DNA from: Seiridium cupressi
Taxonomy: Eukaryota; Ascomycota; Sordariomycetes; Amphisphaeriales; Sporocadaceae
DNA: 64,000 bases
Direction: 5' to 3'
Assembly (NCBI GenBank): GCA_036674765.1
Contig: JARVKI010000057.1
Coordinates: forward strand, 212,295-276,294
Every line of letters begins with the position of its first letter. Position 1 is the first letter of the stretch. Position numbers and translations under genes: made by a program. Positions 1 to 12,323 of this stretch are shown piece after piece. The notes beneath the pieces were generated by a model. That model was given only the letters and a program-made list of their open reading frames with translations. It was not told where the DNA came from and ran no database searches.

Positions 1-1
1 G

Positions 2-1117
2 GAGCTTCTGCAGGGTCACTATGTAGAGGACGATGAGGCTCTCTTCCGATTCAACTACTCTTACAGTATTCTCAAGTGGTGAGTCAATCACCGCGACGTA
101 CAGTTGCTTCCGCTAACAATGCACAGGGCCATGATGCCGCCCAACTGGAAGAAACAGTGGCATGTGGGTGTGCGAGCAACTACCTCCAAAAAGCTTGTCG
201 CATTCATCTCTGCCGTGCCACTGGAGATAGGGGTCCGCAAGAACATTATCCACGCATCCGAGGTTAACTTTCTATGCATACACAAGAAGCTGCGATCCAA
301 GCGACTTGCCCCCGTGCTGATCAAAGAGGTCACCCGACGCTGTAATTTGGAAGGGGTTTGGCAAGCCATTTATACCGGCGGCATCGTGTTGCCGACACCC
401 GTTAGCACGTGCCGCTATTACCATCGCGCCATTGATTGGCAAAAGCTCTATGAGACTGGATTCAGCCCTCTCCCAGCCGGTTCGAAACCGCAGTACCAGG
501 TCCGCAAATATCAGGTACCCGAAAACACCAAAACCAAGGGCCTGAGGGAGATGCAAGAGAAAGATGTTGATGCTGTCCATGACCTCCTAAAGAGGTATGT
601 CCAGAGATATGAGCTTTTCCCCGACTGGAACAAGGAGGACGTTAGGCATTGGCTCCTGCACAAGAAGGCCAAGGAGCAGCTTGAGGAGCAAGTCATCTGG
701 ACCTTCGTCGTCGAGGATGACAACAAGAAGATCACCGATTTCTTCTCCTTCTACTGCCTGGAATCCTCTGTCCTGCGCGATTCGAAACACAAGGTTGTGC
801 GGGCAGCGTACCTGTTCTACTACGCAACAGAGACTGGTCTAGGAGACAACATTGATAAGGAGGCGTTCAAGACGCGTCTAAATGCCCTCATGTCCGACGC
901 CCTTGTTCTCTGCAAGAAGAATAAGTTCGATGTCTTCAATGCTCTATCCCTCATGGACAACGGCTTGTTCCTGGAGGAGCAGAAGTTCGGTGCCGGAGAT
1001 GGTCAATTACACTATTACCTGTTCAACTATAGAGCGAATGCCATAGCCGGAGGTGTCGACAAGAGGAACCGTCTGGATGACCAAGCACTCAGCGGTGTGG
1101 GTTTCGTCATGCTATGA
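2..1117 (+). CDS. NMT1: N-myristoyltransferase (glycylpeptide N-tetradecanoyltransferase), 3' part
   Basis: C-terminal part of the enzyme that transfers myristate from myristoyl-CoA to the N-terminal glycine of cytosolic proteins. The gene is cut by the window edge. Exons are <2-78 and 127-1117; the 48-nt intron has a GTGAGT donor, a GCTAAC branch site and an ACAG acceptor, and joins a split Trp codon to give [21 protein letters not shown]. Both family signatures are visible: [15 protein letters not shown] just after the intron and KFGAGDG near the C-terminus. The protein ends in FVML; in this family the C-terminal Leu carboxylate acts in catalysis. The frame is intact, so this is probably a functional essential gene. 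Missing from the window are the N-terminus and the acyl-CoA-binding start of the protein. Confidence 0.95.
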
Positions 1118-1547
1118 TTAACAGGAAGTCATTGATACCACACATTGCGATATACCTTACCAATTCATCCTGATGAGCTCCATAGCAGTTTAACAAGTTG
1201 CTCGGCATCAATAGACGAAACAATATTCACAAGTCCGTAAATTCGTTACTGATTAGATGTGGCATAAAGCTCATGGTAGACTAGTAAAGTGAATGTATTA
1301 GATATAGATGCTACTGCGACTACTGATGCCGTTGTTGCTTTCTGAACTTATAATACAATACAATTGGAGTTATGTGGGTAGAACTGTCACCGGAATCTAT
1401 CGTGTTTCATCTTTAGAGTGGACTGTAGAGTAACAAGATGGCATACGGGGTGACATATCAATGCTACACCGTGGAAAGTTCCATCCATGAGGCGAATTCT
1501 TGCTACAACTCGCTCTCCTGAATGCTGGGGATATTCCTCAAAGTGCA
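1118..1547. other. Intergenic, convergent 3' ends
   Basis: About 430 bases between the convergent stops of the N-myristoyltransferase and the alpha/beta hydrolase. I see only 3'-UTR-like sequence and no coding signal. Confidence 0.6.
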
Positions 1548-2883
1548 TCATGCCGCTGTCTTGTTATTGAGCTGTTCGCCCAATGCGAAGCGCTCCTCTA
1601 GTGTTTTTGCCAGCCATTCCGTCCTCTCCATGACCGGTGCATGGCCCATGCCCTCAATGATGAGTCCGGCACCGGGCTGTATGTAATCAATGAGTTTCTT
1701 CCCATGCGGAAGCGAGATCATTCCATCCTCCGTTCCGTGCAGCACGAGAATGCGGTCCCGGCCGACCTTGTCAGCCATATCCTTGAGCTGAGCGGGAGTC
1801 TTGTGATGCCAACCGGCGGCAATGAGCTGCAGGAGGAAGCCCTTCCTCGTAAAGCCTTCCTTGTCCATCTGCTTAGTGATCTCCTGGGCTGCGAACCGAT
1901 CAAAGTTCGTCTTGAACATCAAGTATTCGCCGTTCGCTGGCATCTTGACTTTGGGCGTCGACGTCGTGGGTACCTCGGAAGAGTCTGGCTGGTGTAGCCA
2001 ATCTTGGGCGAATATCTTCGATGCCGCATACTCTATGGTGCGGTCGAGAGACTTGGGCAACAACATGGTGATGCGGTTCATCATGTTCTCGGTGAATGAA
2101 GTGGTGTTTTCGATAGCCGCCGCAGTACATAGGAGATTCAGTGTGGCGACGCGATCTGGGATTAGGACACCGAGCTCCTGCGAGATCATGCCGCCCATCG
2201 AGAGACCGCAGATATGGACCTGGCGTGGGGATGTCCATCCGATGTGGTCGAGGACCTCCATGATGTCCTTCGCTATCTCCGAGGTCGAGTAGCGTGCCAG
2301 TGGCTTTCCAGATCCACCCATACCCCGGTTATCGACAATCAGGACCGAGTATTGGTCCCCGTGGTAGTGTCCAAAATGCATTGTTTGGCGTTGATACGAT
2401 CCTTTCAGAAACCCGAGGCCGCAAATCCACTGGGCTTTTGTCAGCAGGGAGTCAACATGGGCGAATAACGGCCTAGACTTCCGGGCCCAGCAACCGTCAT
2501 TCTTGGCTCGCACGTACAAGAACTTTGATCGGGCCCTCGCCGTGGACCTCCCAAGATATATCGACTGGCCCGCCCCGATTTGCTGCTACGGGGAGCAGAC
2601 CCTTCTGGTGAGGTTCTAGCTGCCATACTGCCGTCGGAAAGGCGGGATGGTTCTTAATATACTCGGCCAGGGACCGCTCCGGCTGCGTGTCTGCCCTGGA
2701 GCACTTTGAGCCATGGCGCCAATGATCAGAATCTCGGACATTACTAACATGTTGATGTATCGCCTGTGACCAGGAAAAAGCTGCCACCGTCTGCCTCCCA
2801 GTTGCCAAGGTGAAGAAGAAGGGGAACGTAACTTGTTGTTCGTTGCTCAACACAAGACTGCAGAGGAACTCGGATGCGCACAT
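1548..2883 (-). CDS. Alpha/beta hydrolase
   Basis: Predicted alpha/beta-hydrolase-fold enzyme; the substrate cannot be read from sequence. Exon 2 is 2429-1548; exon 1 ends at 2518 after IKVL. An 88-nt intron (donor GTACGT, acceptor CCCAG) joins it to WICGLGFLKGSYQRQ, restoring the usual beta-strand plus glycine loop. Landmarks follow in order: RGMGGSG (strand 4 region), the nucleophile elbow GLSMGGM with catalytic Ser, HGTEDGMI (acid region, Asp) and GMGHAPV with the catalytic His. No signal peptide is evident, so it is probably intracellular. The start is uncertain: the only in-frame ATG is at 2883, giving 415 aa, but the first ~60 residues look unlike protein. The conserved part starts near SLAEYIKNHPAF, so another 5' intron is likely. 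Confidence 0.82.
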
Positions 2884-4298
2884 GTGAGGTTGACATCAAG
2901 AGTATCCGCAATGGCGAGGTGGACCTCTCATGGTCTCGTGGTACCGGCCCCAATCCAGGGCTGGACAAGCAGGTACCAAGCCTCGGCTCAGATCGCTCCC
3001 AAGCTTATCGTGCTTAGACTAGCTCCATACATGGATCATGTGAGCTCACTTTCGCATACGTAGAGAACAAATTTGCGTATCCCGCTTGACCTCACGAAAT
3101 TAGCGTTGTGCATTCGCTGGGGGCGTGTATTACGACTACGTCAGACCTACCTCGCGCTAGAACTATTTCACCCCAAAAGCGTTATTTGGACTTTACAAAT
3201 TGTTTATACTCAGTTCAGACGTTTTGAGGCACTTAACACCATTATAGTACCGCTATGTATCCATGTAACATACCGTCGATGGATCTACTATATTATTTCG
3301 ATAGTATGAGTCACCATGTTAGCAATCGAGTGGCCGTTGCCCCCTCCATTATGCGTGAGTGCCATATTCGCTAACGCATCCAAGCAAGTATCTCCGTGGA
3401 GCGATTCGGAGTACATGACTATGAAGCCAATACTGCTCCGTAGGTGTCGCGTAAGGCCGTCTACGTGATACGTAAAGCTGTCGTGGTGCAGTAGTGAATC
3501 GTAACTGGCATGACGGGCTGAAGGCAAGAGTGCCCAGCACTAACATCGTAAATATTGGCCCAGTGCGGGCCCCACTATCTTACCTGGCCGCTACAGTGCC
3601 ATGCTGTTACGTGTGCGGCCATGTCCCTTCGGAAGAGATGAAGTCGGGAGGCTAACATTTGATCGGCTGGAGGCTGCACCCGGATACTACGTCGGCGTTC
3701 AGCCGGGGATAGTCACATCGAGCCCAGCGGACGGTCGGCCGGTGTTACAACCGCGCATACTAGACGGCCAGTTCCTTGCGTGTCGATTATGAATCCACTG
3801 ATTGGCGTCACACCGCACTCTCCAGTGGTGCATACCTGTTTTCTTGGAATGAGAATGGACAGAATGGGTGAAACATGCTTTAGCAAGCTCAACACATTGG
3901 CCTAGCACTATAATAAACACGGAGCTTGGCGCCCGTTGTCAACAAGTAATCGCGATAGTTTCTCCGCCAATGGCTTGCAGTTCCACATTCAAGCAATTGC
4001 CAAAGTTAGTGGTGAATTAGGAATCAAGAATGCCGAGGTCATTACGACTGTACTGTTATTTTATTTGCTATCGTTTCGCATGGCTGAATTAGTATCGATG
4101 TGTCGCATGATGGCCCTCATTCATGTCAACAGCCATCCCCTACTCTTGGGCTATGAAACAACATAAACACACATCTTTGTTCAATAGTAGTTTTCGATCT
4201 AGCCGGCATATAAATGTGAGCTCTAATGCTTACTGAAGAAGTAAACACGCAAAGTTTGTGTAGCCAAAATAAAGGTTTATTGTTGTTCTCAATGGATA
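2884..4298. other. Gene-poor spacer
   Basis: Only short unconnected frames with no recognisable motif occur here. From about 3000 to 4250 composition becomes more A+T-rich. I find no RNA gene or clear repeat. Confidence 0.5.
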
Positions 4299-5721
4299 TT
4301 AGCTAGATACGCCCTGGGCAACCCGATAAGTAGTCTTCTTTGTGATCCCTTGAAGGTCGTCTTGACTCCCATCTCCGAGTGCTGGCAGGGCCCATTTGTG
4401 GTTCTGGTTCGCGTGGATGGACACTCGATAATCAACTCCATCCTTGCGAAAACTTGTCCTCATATCGTTTCGCGACCCCAGCTCTATATCCTCCTTGTCA
4501 TTGGCATGACCATGAGCTGATTCCACCTCATGGTTCTCATCTATCTTGGCAAAGGTCGAAATGCTGAGGACGCTTCGTGGGGTCCTGCGACTGTAGGTAC
4601 TTTTCCCGCTGCCTTGACCAAACGTCCTGATACCGTCTGATGACGCTGGCCCACTATGCGGTCCACTGCTCAATCCGAGCTTATTCAGCGCTTTGCGTAA
4701 TAATGGCTGTAATGTTGCTAAGCTCGCGGCTGCAATAGCAAGACCTTGTTCTGCCTGAGACCAAATGGCAATATCGGTGGTGGCATCTTCGACGGGTATT
4801 AGCACAAGCTTCGACAAGAACACCCGCCGAGTACTCACATAAGAAGTCGTCAGTTCGGAAGTTTTCGACATACGCTAGACGCACAGCAACAGCACAGCTG
4901 GCCCTACATTGGTGTCAGATTGAAAATCAAGAGATTCATGGGGAGTATACTGACGCGCATGCCATGCTCAGAATCGGGATCAAGGCCACTTTGGTCTTCT
5001 TATCCATATGCAAATGCCATACGGGCCATATTGGGAGGATGCTAAAAGTGAAGTCCGTAACTATCGACAGGGTACTATAAGTGTACACGATATCGATTAT
5101 TATATCGATAGAAATGCATGACCCGGGCCCCGTTCTCGTCCAGAAAAACTCGACCGGCGAGCACTGGAATAATGCAACAAAGAAAAAGGCCAGGCCGCAG
5201 AAGATGGAAAGTCCCAGAGCAACATAAACTATCCAGCGGTGGACGCGATCGGGAGTGATACGAACGAGGAAGAAGGCAATCGAGGCTTTCGACAAGATCA
5301 TGGTCGTGGCATAAGTAAGGTAACAGTACCACCAGTACTATCTGCGAGTTAGAATTGTACAGGCATCCATGATTATCAGGGCGCTGAGGGTGGGCGGCCA
5401 TTACCATCATAGCGGCTGAAAGGTCATGGGGTTCCAGATCCCAATAATGCCGACCAGTGCCATGTTCTACTCCAGCAAGACAGGTCGCGGTATTGAAGGT
5501 AAACGACACCTGCTTGGGTCAGCCTTATAGAATCACCACGCAGCATAAGTCATTGATCAGGCTCGTACCATGGCTGCGACCATAAACCAATCATCCCACC
5601 CAAAAGCCTTCGCAATCCTGAGACGCACACAGCAACGTAGAAGTAGAGCTACAAAGGCAAGGGCGAAGACCGTCGATGCTACAGCGCGGACTTGTGGTCC
5701 GCGATTGTCTATGGTTGCCAT
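4299..5721 (-). CDS. Rhodopsin-domain (SAT4/Pth11-like) integral membrane protein
   Basis: Seven-helix fungal membrane protein of the SAT4/rhodopsin-domain family; some relatives such as Pth11 are surface sensors, but the ligand here is unknown. Five exons: 5721-5569, 5509-5405, 5337-4955, 4903-4839 and 4786-4299, giving 397 aa. All four introns are GT..AG and 51-67 nt. Landmarks in order: TM1 and RIAKAFGWDDWFMVAAM, GTGRHYWDL, YWWYCYLTYATTMILSKASI, LVRITPDRVHRW, the CSPVEFFW extracellular loop, a membrane segment with LPIWPVWHLHMDKKTKVAL, then DDFLYATTDIAIWSQAEQG and SLATLQPLL. The last ~110 residues form a hydrophilic cytoplasmic tail. I chose ATG 5721 because the longer frame to 5787 begins with GTG. 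The splices recreate the family motifs exactly, so exon confidence is high. Confidence 0.88.
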
Positions 5722-7721
5722 TATAGATCGAGGGCAAACCAAGGCATTTGAGGGACGAGCAGGAGTACGCTGGCTGGCTGCACCCACTCAAGTGGTGTCA
5801 ACGCGAGTAGCATCGGGGCGTGATAGAGATTTGAAGACATGCTTCAAGGCCGACTCAACGCAGTTCTGAACTTGGGGGGGTCTTTATTCTCCGAACCCGC
5901 ACGAATGGCACCGATTGATGTGCAGCTCCACCCCCCGGGACCTCTGCATATGTACTCTACATACGTATTTGACAAGCTCGACTAACAGGGGTCGGTTGCA
6001 TAGGAATGGCGTTTCTCATTGGTCACATCCGCAAAGTAAACCCTCTCCTAGGGAGGTGTCCAAGGCAATTGGGTGGCATCATGCAAGTCTCCTCCGGCAA
6101 GCCGTGCAGCAGTGCATTGATCCGAGGGTCGTTGAATCAGGGACTCTCGGAATAGTAGGACTCGGCAGTCAGTAACCCACGAGGCATTACAATTGATCCT
6201 ATTCTTAGCGTTTCGTAAACATCTTTTGCGTTCCTGACTAACCCGAGACATGGCCTGACTTGGGGAATGATTTGGACTCTGATTGGTACGAGGTCGACGC
6301 TACACAACAAACTTTTCGTAGTTTAGTCTAATCTCAAGGGAAGTTTTCACGCAACAAGGCGCCACACCACCATCACGATACCTAATCATCCACGTGGATA
6401 TTGGGCCTCCTCTCAGATACTGATCGGTCGGCGTCGCTAGACGTTGGGGGCTATTTACCATCCGCTACCGCGATTGGAAGGGATCATCATGATAGCCGTT
6501 TTTCGGCGCATTGTCTGATCTAACACCGGACGCCATACACTTCGCGCGAACGCGCCGTACTTTGTCCCCGCTGTTGAACCGCCCGGCCTTTGATCGGCCA
6601 CCATTTGATGGGCTCGGCAGTGTTGACATAAGGCTGACATGCTGGGTTAACCCAGCCGCCGATGGTCACATACCGTATTCCCACCTCAAGCTGTATTAGG
6701 CAATTGTCTCACAATGCTGAGCTGACTCAGGTCAACAAATAATCTCCAAGAAGATAACTGTGATTCCTTTTGTCCATTGTTTCGCGTTGGGTGGGAACGT
6801 GTGCGCTCCACCCAATGGAAACTGAATCGTTCCAAAGACAATGGAGAGGAATCTGGGGTTTGCGGTGGCAGCGTTTGCTTCCTAACTGCCATTCATCCAC
6901 CACAAGATCGTCGGTCCTTTGCCCCAACGTATACCCAGTATTTTCATAGGTGGAGCCTCACGCCTTCCACGATGCATGCCGTATGTTGATGTATGCCACC
7001 GATCCCAGTGACTGCAGAAGACTGGAGAATGATAGCAACTTGTATAACGACCAGGGTGCTCGGAGAAAGGCAAGATTGTACGGGGCCCAAGCCGTCGCTG
7101 GGTTGCAGGCATTCACCCAGTTCCAAGGTTTGTCGTATTAGCTGCGGGGTCAAACCCACTATGTGCGAGTATGCCACAGGGACCGTGGAACATCATCTCG
7201 GACCAGATCTGAAACACCAAGTTGCTTCATTGCAAGATGAGAAGTTAATAATGAAGAATTGCGTATATTGCGCATGTTCCACAAATGACCTACCGCCGGT
7301 CACTAATGGGGAAAGAAAAGAAAAGAAAAAAAAAAAAAAAAAAAGGATAAGTCTGGACGGGCATCAGCTGAAATCAAGCAACCTCCAACCCAGGCCATGT
7401 GGCAGTATCTGATCGAGACTCGGCTCAACGCAGCCGGCGATTTTGGGAGAGATATCTTGATGAAGGGCAGAATACAATGTACTACCACAATTTATGCCTT
7501 AACTGTGGAACAGCAGCGCACCGGAGTTAGATCTCATCCTGGCATTGTATAACTGGAAGGGAAAGACTAGTTGTACGGTTAAAAGAAACACTCTGGGCCC
7601 GTTTGATATCAAGTAGACAAGACCTTACTTCAATGTATATGTGAGTCAGCTCGGTCATTGAAATGTGTGCCAATAACCTTTTCTAATATCTATCCATTCA
7701 ATCAAGCTAATGTAGATGATG
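5722..7721. other. Gene-poor spacer with poly-A run
   Basis: About 2 kb without a supported gene. It contains a purine run at 7315-7346 (AAAAG units followed by a long poly-A). A minus-strand frame near 6944-7177 has some hydrophobic stretches but no convincing family motif. No RNA gene was recognised. Confidence 0.5.
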
Positions 7722-9615
7722 TTAAGCCGGCGACTCCTCTTTCTTTTCGGATGGGGCATGATCCTGTTCCGCTTGAACCCGTAGAGTGTGCAGGCCAGTT
7801 TTGGTATCTTTGTGCTCTTTCGTGAGTGTCCTTTGGCCAACAAAGGGGCTGATGAGAAGTCCTAATCCAGATACGGCGGTATACAAGATGAACATGGTCT
7901 GAAGACTAGACCAATACGCACTCCGAGCAATCGTTCCCTGCTCGCCCTGCAATGCTCCTACTACTGTGACGCTGCCGCCCGCGCTCGAGCCAGAGAGCTG
8001 GTTAGCCAATTCCGGACCTAGACTTTGTAGCAAAGTCGGATACTGCTTCTCCATCTCGTTTTGGAAGATTACGCCTCCAACGACCACGGAGATGGAGGTT
8101 GACAACTGGCGAATGAAGCCGAAAGTGGACGTTGCAGCTGCAATGTCTCGCTTCTCAACAGAAGACTGCAGTGAGATGAGAGGAGACTGGAAGTTGGGTC
8201 CTACGCCAATGCCAGCAATGATCTGGAATAGGATGACCTTGGGCCAATTGGCACGTGGTTCGAGATCGATGAAGAGACCAAATCCAAGGGTCATGACGAA
8301 CATGCCAAAGATGATTTGGGGCAGGTACTTGCCGGTCTTCTTGGTGATAATGCCTACGCCGGCGGACATAATGGACAGTGACAATGCGTAAGGCAGTAGG
8401 TAGACACCAGAGAGGAGTGGGGAGGCGCCTAAAACGCCTTGGAAGTATAGCGGCAGGTAGTATGATCCTGAAATGAAGACAAATGCGTGGCAGAAGCAAA
8501 CACCAAAAGAAAATACGCTGCTGCGCTTGCGAAACAGCCGTAAAGGGATGACTGGATACTGGGCATATCTTTGCTCAACAACCACGAACAAACCGATGGT
8601 GACAACTCCGAAAACGATCAAGCAGATCGGAGTTGCCGAGTTCCAAGGATATGAGACGCCACCGAGCTCCAAGCCGAACAGGACCATCAAGGTCCCTCCA
8701 ATAATTAGAAGACTGCCCAGCCAATCGATGGCAGCCAGCCCTTGACGTATGGACGTCTTGGGGTTGTGCAACTTGAGCACAAAGAACAGGATGGCAAAAC
8801 CGCAGGCCGAAATGGGGAGATTGACCCAAAAGCACCATCGCCAGGTGACATTCTGCGTGAAGGCCCCTCCGATGACGGGCCCAATGGCGCTGGACAACGC
8901 CCAGACCATGCCGAGTATGCCGTAGTAGACACCCCTTGAGCGCATGCTGAATAGATCGGAAATGGCGATGTTGACGAGAACCACTATACCGCCGGACCCG
9001 GCACCCTGGATGGCGCGAGCGGCGATGAGCATACCCATATTGATGCTCAGAGCGCAAAGGAGCGACCCAATCCAGAAGACTGCGACGGCGCACATCAATA
9101 TAGGTTTCCGACCCCATATATCGCTGATTTTGCCCCAGGACGGCACAGTTGCCGCATTCGCTAGCGTGTAGGCGGCGCTGATCCATGTGTATCCTAGCAG
9201 ATGTCAATATGGTCTGCTTTTATACTTTGTATCACAATCTTTGGTGTGGGGGGAATGTTGCAGACTTACCTGATGAAGAATTAAATTCGCTGACAATAGT
9301 AGGAACGGCCGTTGCGACAATAGTCATGTCGAGGGCCGCCAGGAATAGCCCGCTGCAGAGAGCAAACATAATGAGACACGTTTGTAATCTGGTCCGCGAT
9401 GCTTCCGGTGCATCATCTTCAACCTTGGACTCTGCAGACGTGCCTTCCGGAGGGTTTGATGTGACAGCTCCCTGTGGCGCGCCGTTGCTTTGGCTCCTGT
9501 TGCCATTGTCTGAAGCCACCGTAACGCTACTGCTACTGTTGGTTCGAGGAGGCGGTGCATGGCGCTCTACGCCTGGTAGCCGCTCGGCATCTTGGCTAGC
9601 AGCCTGAGCCGCCAT
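7722..9615 (-). CDS. MFS multidrug transporter, DHA 14-TM family
   Basis: Plasma-membrane proton-coupled exporter of the major facilitator superfamily, 14-helix drug:H+ antiporter type, 605 aa. Exons are 9615-9270 and 9193-7722; the 76-nt intron (GTAAGT..GCTAG) splits a Gly codon and joins EFNSSSG to YTWISAAYTLANAA. A ~75-residue hydrophilic Ser/Pro-rich N-terminus precedes TM1. Typical motifs are LDMTIVATAVPTIV in TM1 (motif D1), GKISDIWGRKP (motif A, between TM2 and TM3) and IQGAGSGGIVVLVN in TM4. The C-terminal tail is charged (EHAPSEKK-like). Relatives export toxins, fungicides or secondary metabolites. No biosynthetic gene lies next to it here, so the cargo is unknown. Confidence 0.93.
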
Positions 9616-10750
9616 AGTGATAGATCTGCGAAGTGCTTTGCATCTACAGCTCAGGTGGGACTTGAGAGAAGATTTGTCTACAATAGCAAAGTCCGGGGAA
9701 ATTTTGCTCGCCGGATCCGGATGGGGCCTCCACTAGGCCTAGCTCAAATTGCTGGCAGATCTGCAGATTGAATGACGCGCTGAAGTTCGGCTGGCGATCA
9801 AAAACCCAAGTCTGACGGTCAACTGACAAACTGCGACCGTTTCGTTGTATTGGCAAATGCAAAGATCTCTATTGCTGAGGCGCATCTAGTAATAAAGCAA
9901 TTTTCTGACCACACTACTGAAACCTCCTGCCTGGAAGCGCGAAACTCCGAACGAGCGAGCCAGACCGTGCGGTGAGCTTCGGAAGTATGAATCCATTCGC
10001 GTCAATTCCTATGTATCTGAATGGTCGGGCCCCGCCGATTCACCCCCTGTCGCCTATTAACCTGCCGAGCCTTGGATGCAACACTGCTCAAATAACTCCG
10101 ATGCTAGCTTCACAAATGTTTCTTTCTCTGTTTGCTTCCCCTCAAAAAAACTCGTGCTAGAAACGAGAAGATTTCCACGCCCCGCCTACTAATTAGTCTT
10201 TGCAAGGCTTCCTCTCATAATCGAATCAACATCGTACTAGAGCCTCGGCAGAAGGTCTGGCCAAGTCCGAAGCCCCGAGATGGAAGTCTGGGCCTATTTG
10301 CGAAGGGGAATGGCACTCAGCCTTAAGAGGGGGCTCATGAGTCGAGTAACCCACGTACGGTAAGTGATCTCCTGGGGAAGATTGTCGCCAAGAAGTATTT
10401 GCAGCTCGTATTCTCGAATGTGTGAAAGAAGCTCACTCCCAGCTTTCATCTTCGCTGCTAGTATGTCTCGCTCTTCTATATTAAAAATCATAAACATATG
10501 GTTTTTTTTCCGAGATACTTTATGAAATGGGTTTTATTCATGGATTTTCATTGACATATTCGAGATTGTAAGCAGCGCAGTCCCAGGCACCAGTGTATTG
10601 AATGCTAAGGCACTATCCGTTCTATTCGGAGCTTAATTTGAGAACTCCGCTCTTCTCCGAGTAAGGCTTCGGATGGCCGAGTACCATCTCGGCTGCAAGT
10701 CATAATAAGCAGCATGATGAATACTGGCAGGATTTCTCTCAAAATAATTC
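9616..10750. other. Intergenic, upstream of the MFS gene
   Basis: Probable promoter of the MFS transporter plus spacer. A 67-codon minus-strand frame at 10294-10497 has no recognisable homology or splice partner, so I do not call it. Confidence 0.45.
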
Positions 10751-11320
10751 CTAATTTTTCAGAGTCAGTCTCCGAACGAGTCTATGTTTTAGCGGCATAT
10801 TAATCCTTTCCGCTTCTGACTCTAGATACACAAGTGTGTGGTATAGCATCCAGAAATGTTCATCGTAGTTGCCACGTCTTAGCCAGGGGATCAGACTGCT
10901 CGTACTCGTCGGATCCTCAGCATCGACGACGATGGAGGCGATGAATTCGGCATAGTAGTGGTTTACATCCCATTCAGAGGTGTTGTCTGTGCCAGGATAG
11001 GATCCTTTGGTCCGATCCGACCTGAGCTTATGCTTCGTGACCAGATTATACACAGAAACCCAATCAGGTCCAGGCAGGCCCCATCTCTTACCTATGAAGC
11101 GCTTGTTGAATTTTTCGAAGGCGCCGCTCCTTTCAATATGCAAGAAAAGGCACTTTACCTTCTGTATCGCGAGTATATCGCTCCCAAGCCCAAATAAAGG
11201 AGCCAACTCCCGTGCTACCTGATCGTGATCGAGGTTCTTGCCGGCAAGTCTCCTCACAAATGCTGTGGTTTCATCCAATCTTGGAGGCGCCGCTTTGCTG
11301 AGATCCATCGTGGCTGCCAT
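10751..11320 (-). CDS. Hypothetical protein, 189 aa
   Basis: Single-exon frame of 189 aa starting MAATMDLSKAAPPRLDETT. I do not recognise a family. It is soluble, mixed-charge, without signal peptide or membrane helix, and looks alpha-helical, ending with a Trp/Tyr-rich segment (HFWMLYHTLVYLESEAERI) and a basic tail. The next gene upstream on the same strand (11688-12323) is of similar size and also has an aromatic FW..Y.LW.LLHY segment near its C-terminus; I cannot show that the two are homologous. The frame is intact and longer than the random frames around it, but codon use gives no strong support. Confidence 0.5.
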   Translation of the reverse strand: MAATMDLSKAAPPRLDETTAFVRRLAGKNLDHDQVARELAPLFGLGSDILAIQKVKCLFLHIERSGAFEKFNKRFIGKRWGLPGPDWVSVYNLVTKHKLRSDRTKGSYPGTDNTSEWDVNHYYAEFIASIVVDAEDPTSTSSLIPWLRRGNYDEHFWMLYHTLVYLESEAERINMPLKHRLVRRLTLKN

Positions 11321-11687
11321 GTCAAGCTCAGGTCAAATAACAAAACGAGAATGATGGAAAATAGTCGCACGTTTTTGAGAGACATGATACAATTAAATAG
11401 ACTTATTACAACAATAGGTAAGGCGGTCATTGTCTCGGCTTTGTTGCTGCCACGTGGTGTATGGTGGGATAAGGGATAAAGAACAGTTCTTCGTGCTACA
11501 ATTACTCTCTGGCCCGTTCTTATTAAGTATGAACATAATCCTTTGTCTGTGAAACCCTTGACAATTGCCCATATTATGCTATTCTTCTTGGCTTTTCTAC
11601 GTATTCTTTTGTTCCGAACGTTATCGTAAAGCTCTACATGAACAGAACTGGATTGGAGGACTACAACTTCCCAAGATCATTCCTCTC

Positions 11688-12323
11688 CTACCATAGACGA
11701 GGCAAATGATATCTTGGGCATTTCAGTTGAGCTGTCTGCGATGGGGGCGGCGCAGCAAATTGAGGCATGCTTGTGTCACGCTGCTCTTTGATCGCATCAC
11801 CAAGTGTACCCCCTTTCTTGATTTCCTCGTCCTGTTCCTGGCAGTGAAAATAATGAAGCAATTCCCAAAGAAGATATGCCGAGCCCCAGAAGGTAGATTT
11901 GGTCCATGAGTCTGCGTACTCACCCTTATCTTCACAGTCCATCCGCAATTTTTGGAGGCGGATGATAAACCCACACACATGGTCCAGTTGGTCCCAATTG
12001 GCGTGTGCCTTGTAGAAATTTTGCGAGAAGTGCATGTAGTCGGGCGTATTTTCCTCGTGGAGAATAAAGTCCAACCTTTCTTGAACTTCATAGAATCGAG
12101 GGTATCGACTGGTCATGTTAGACATCAAATATTCTACAAGGTAGTCCTTCCATGCAGCTTCCACTTCTGCACTATGATCCTGGAATGTAGATTTGAAGCT
12201 GTTCGTGACCCCAATTCTGCAATGTGGATAGTCCTTTTTAATTCCGCGGCTGGCAATATACCCTGTGGTATTGTCGACGATGAAGGGTCGATGGTGAAAG
12301 AATTCATGTACACGGGACGACAT
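11688..12323 (-). CDS. Hypothetical protein, 211 aa
   Basis: Single-exon frame of 211 aa starting MSSRVHEFFHHRPF. I recognise no family. It is soluble and rich in Tyr, Trp, His and charged residues, with a C-terminal aromatic helix (FWGSAYLLWELLHYFHCQ) followed by a polar tail containing PPPSQTAQ. There is no signal peptide and no membrane segment. It lies 367 bases upstream of the 189-aa unknown on the same strand; the two could be lineage-specific genes or remnants of one larger gene. The intact length is its main support. Confidence 0.5.
   Translation of the reverse strand: MSSRVHEFFHHRPFIVDNTTGYIASRGIKKDYPHCRIGVTNSFKSTFQDHSAEVEAAWKDYLVEYLMSNMTSRYPRFYEVQERLDFILHEENTPDYMHFSQNFYKAHANWDQLDHVCGFIIRLQKLRMDCEDKGEYADSWTKSTFWGSAYLLWELLHYFHCQEQDEEIKKGGTLGDAIKEQRDTSMPQFAAPPPSQTAQLKCPRYHLPRLW

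Noticed and set aside
6944..7177. Hydrophobic minus-strand frame, possible second rhodopsin-type membrane protein remnant
   Set aside because: Only one hydrophobic stretch and no family motif could be placed with confidence.
7315..7346. Poly-A run as possible retroposon tail
   Set aside because: No upstream reverse-transcriptase remnant, target duplication or processed gene copy was visible.
8575..9207. 210-codon minus-strand frame within the MFS gene
   Set aside because: Out-of-frame overlap of the transporter exon; Arg/His-rich as expected for a shifted frame.
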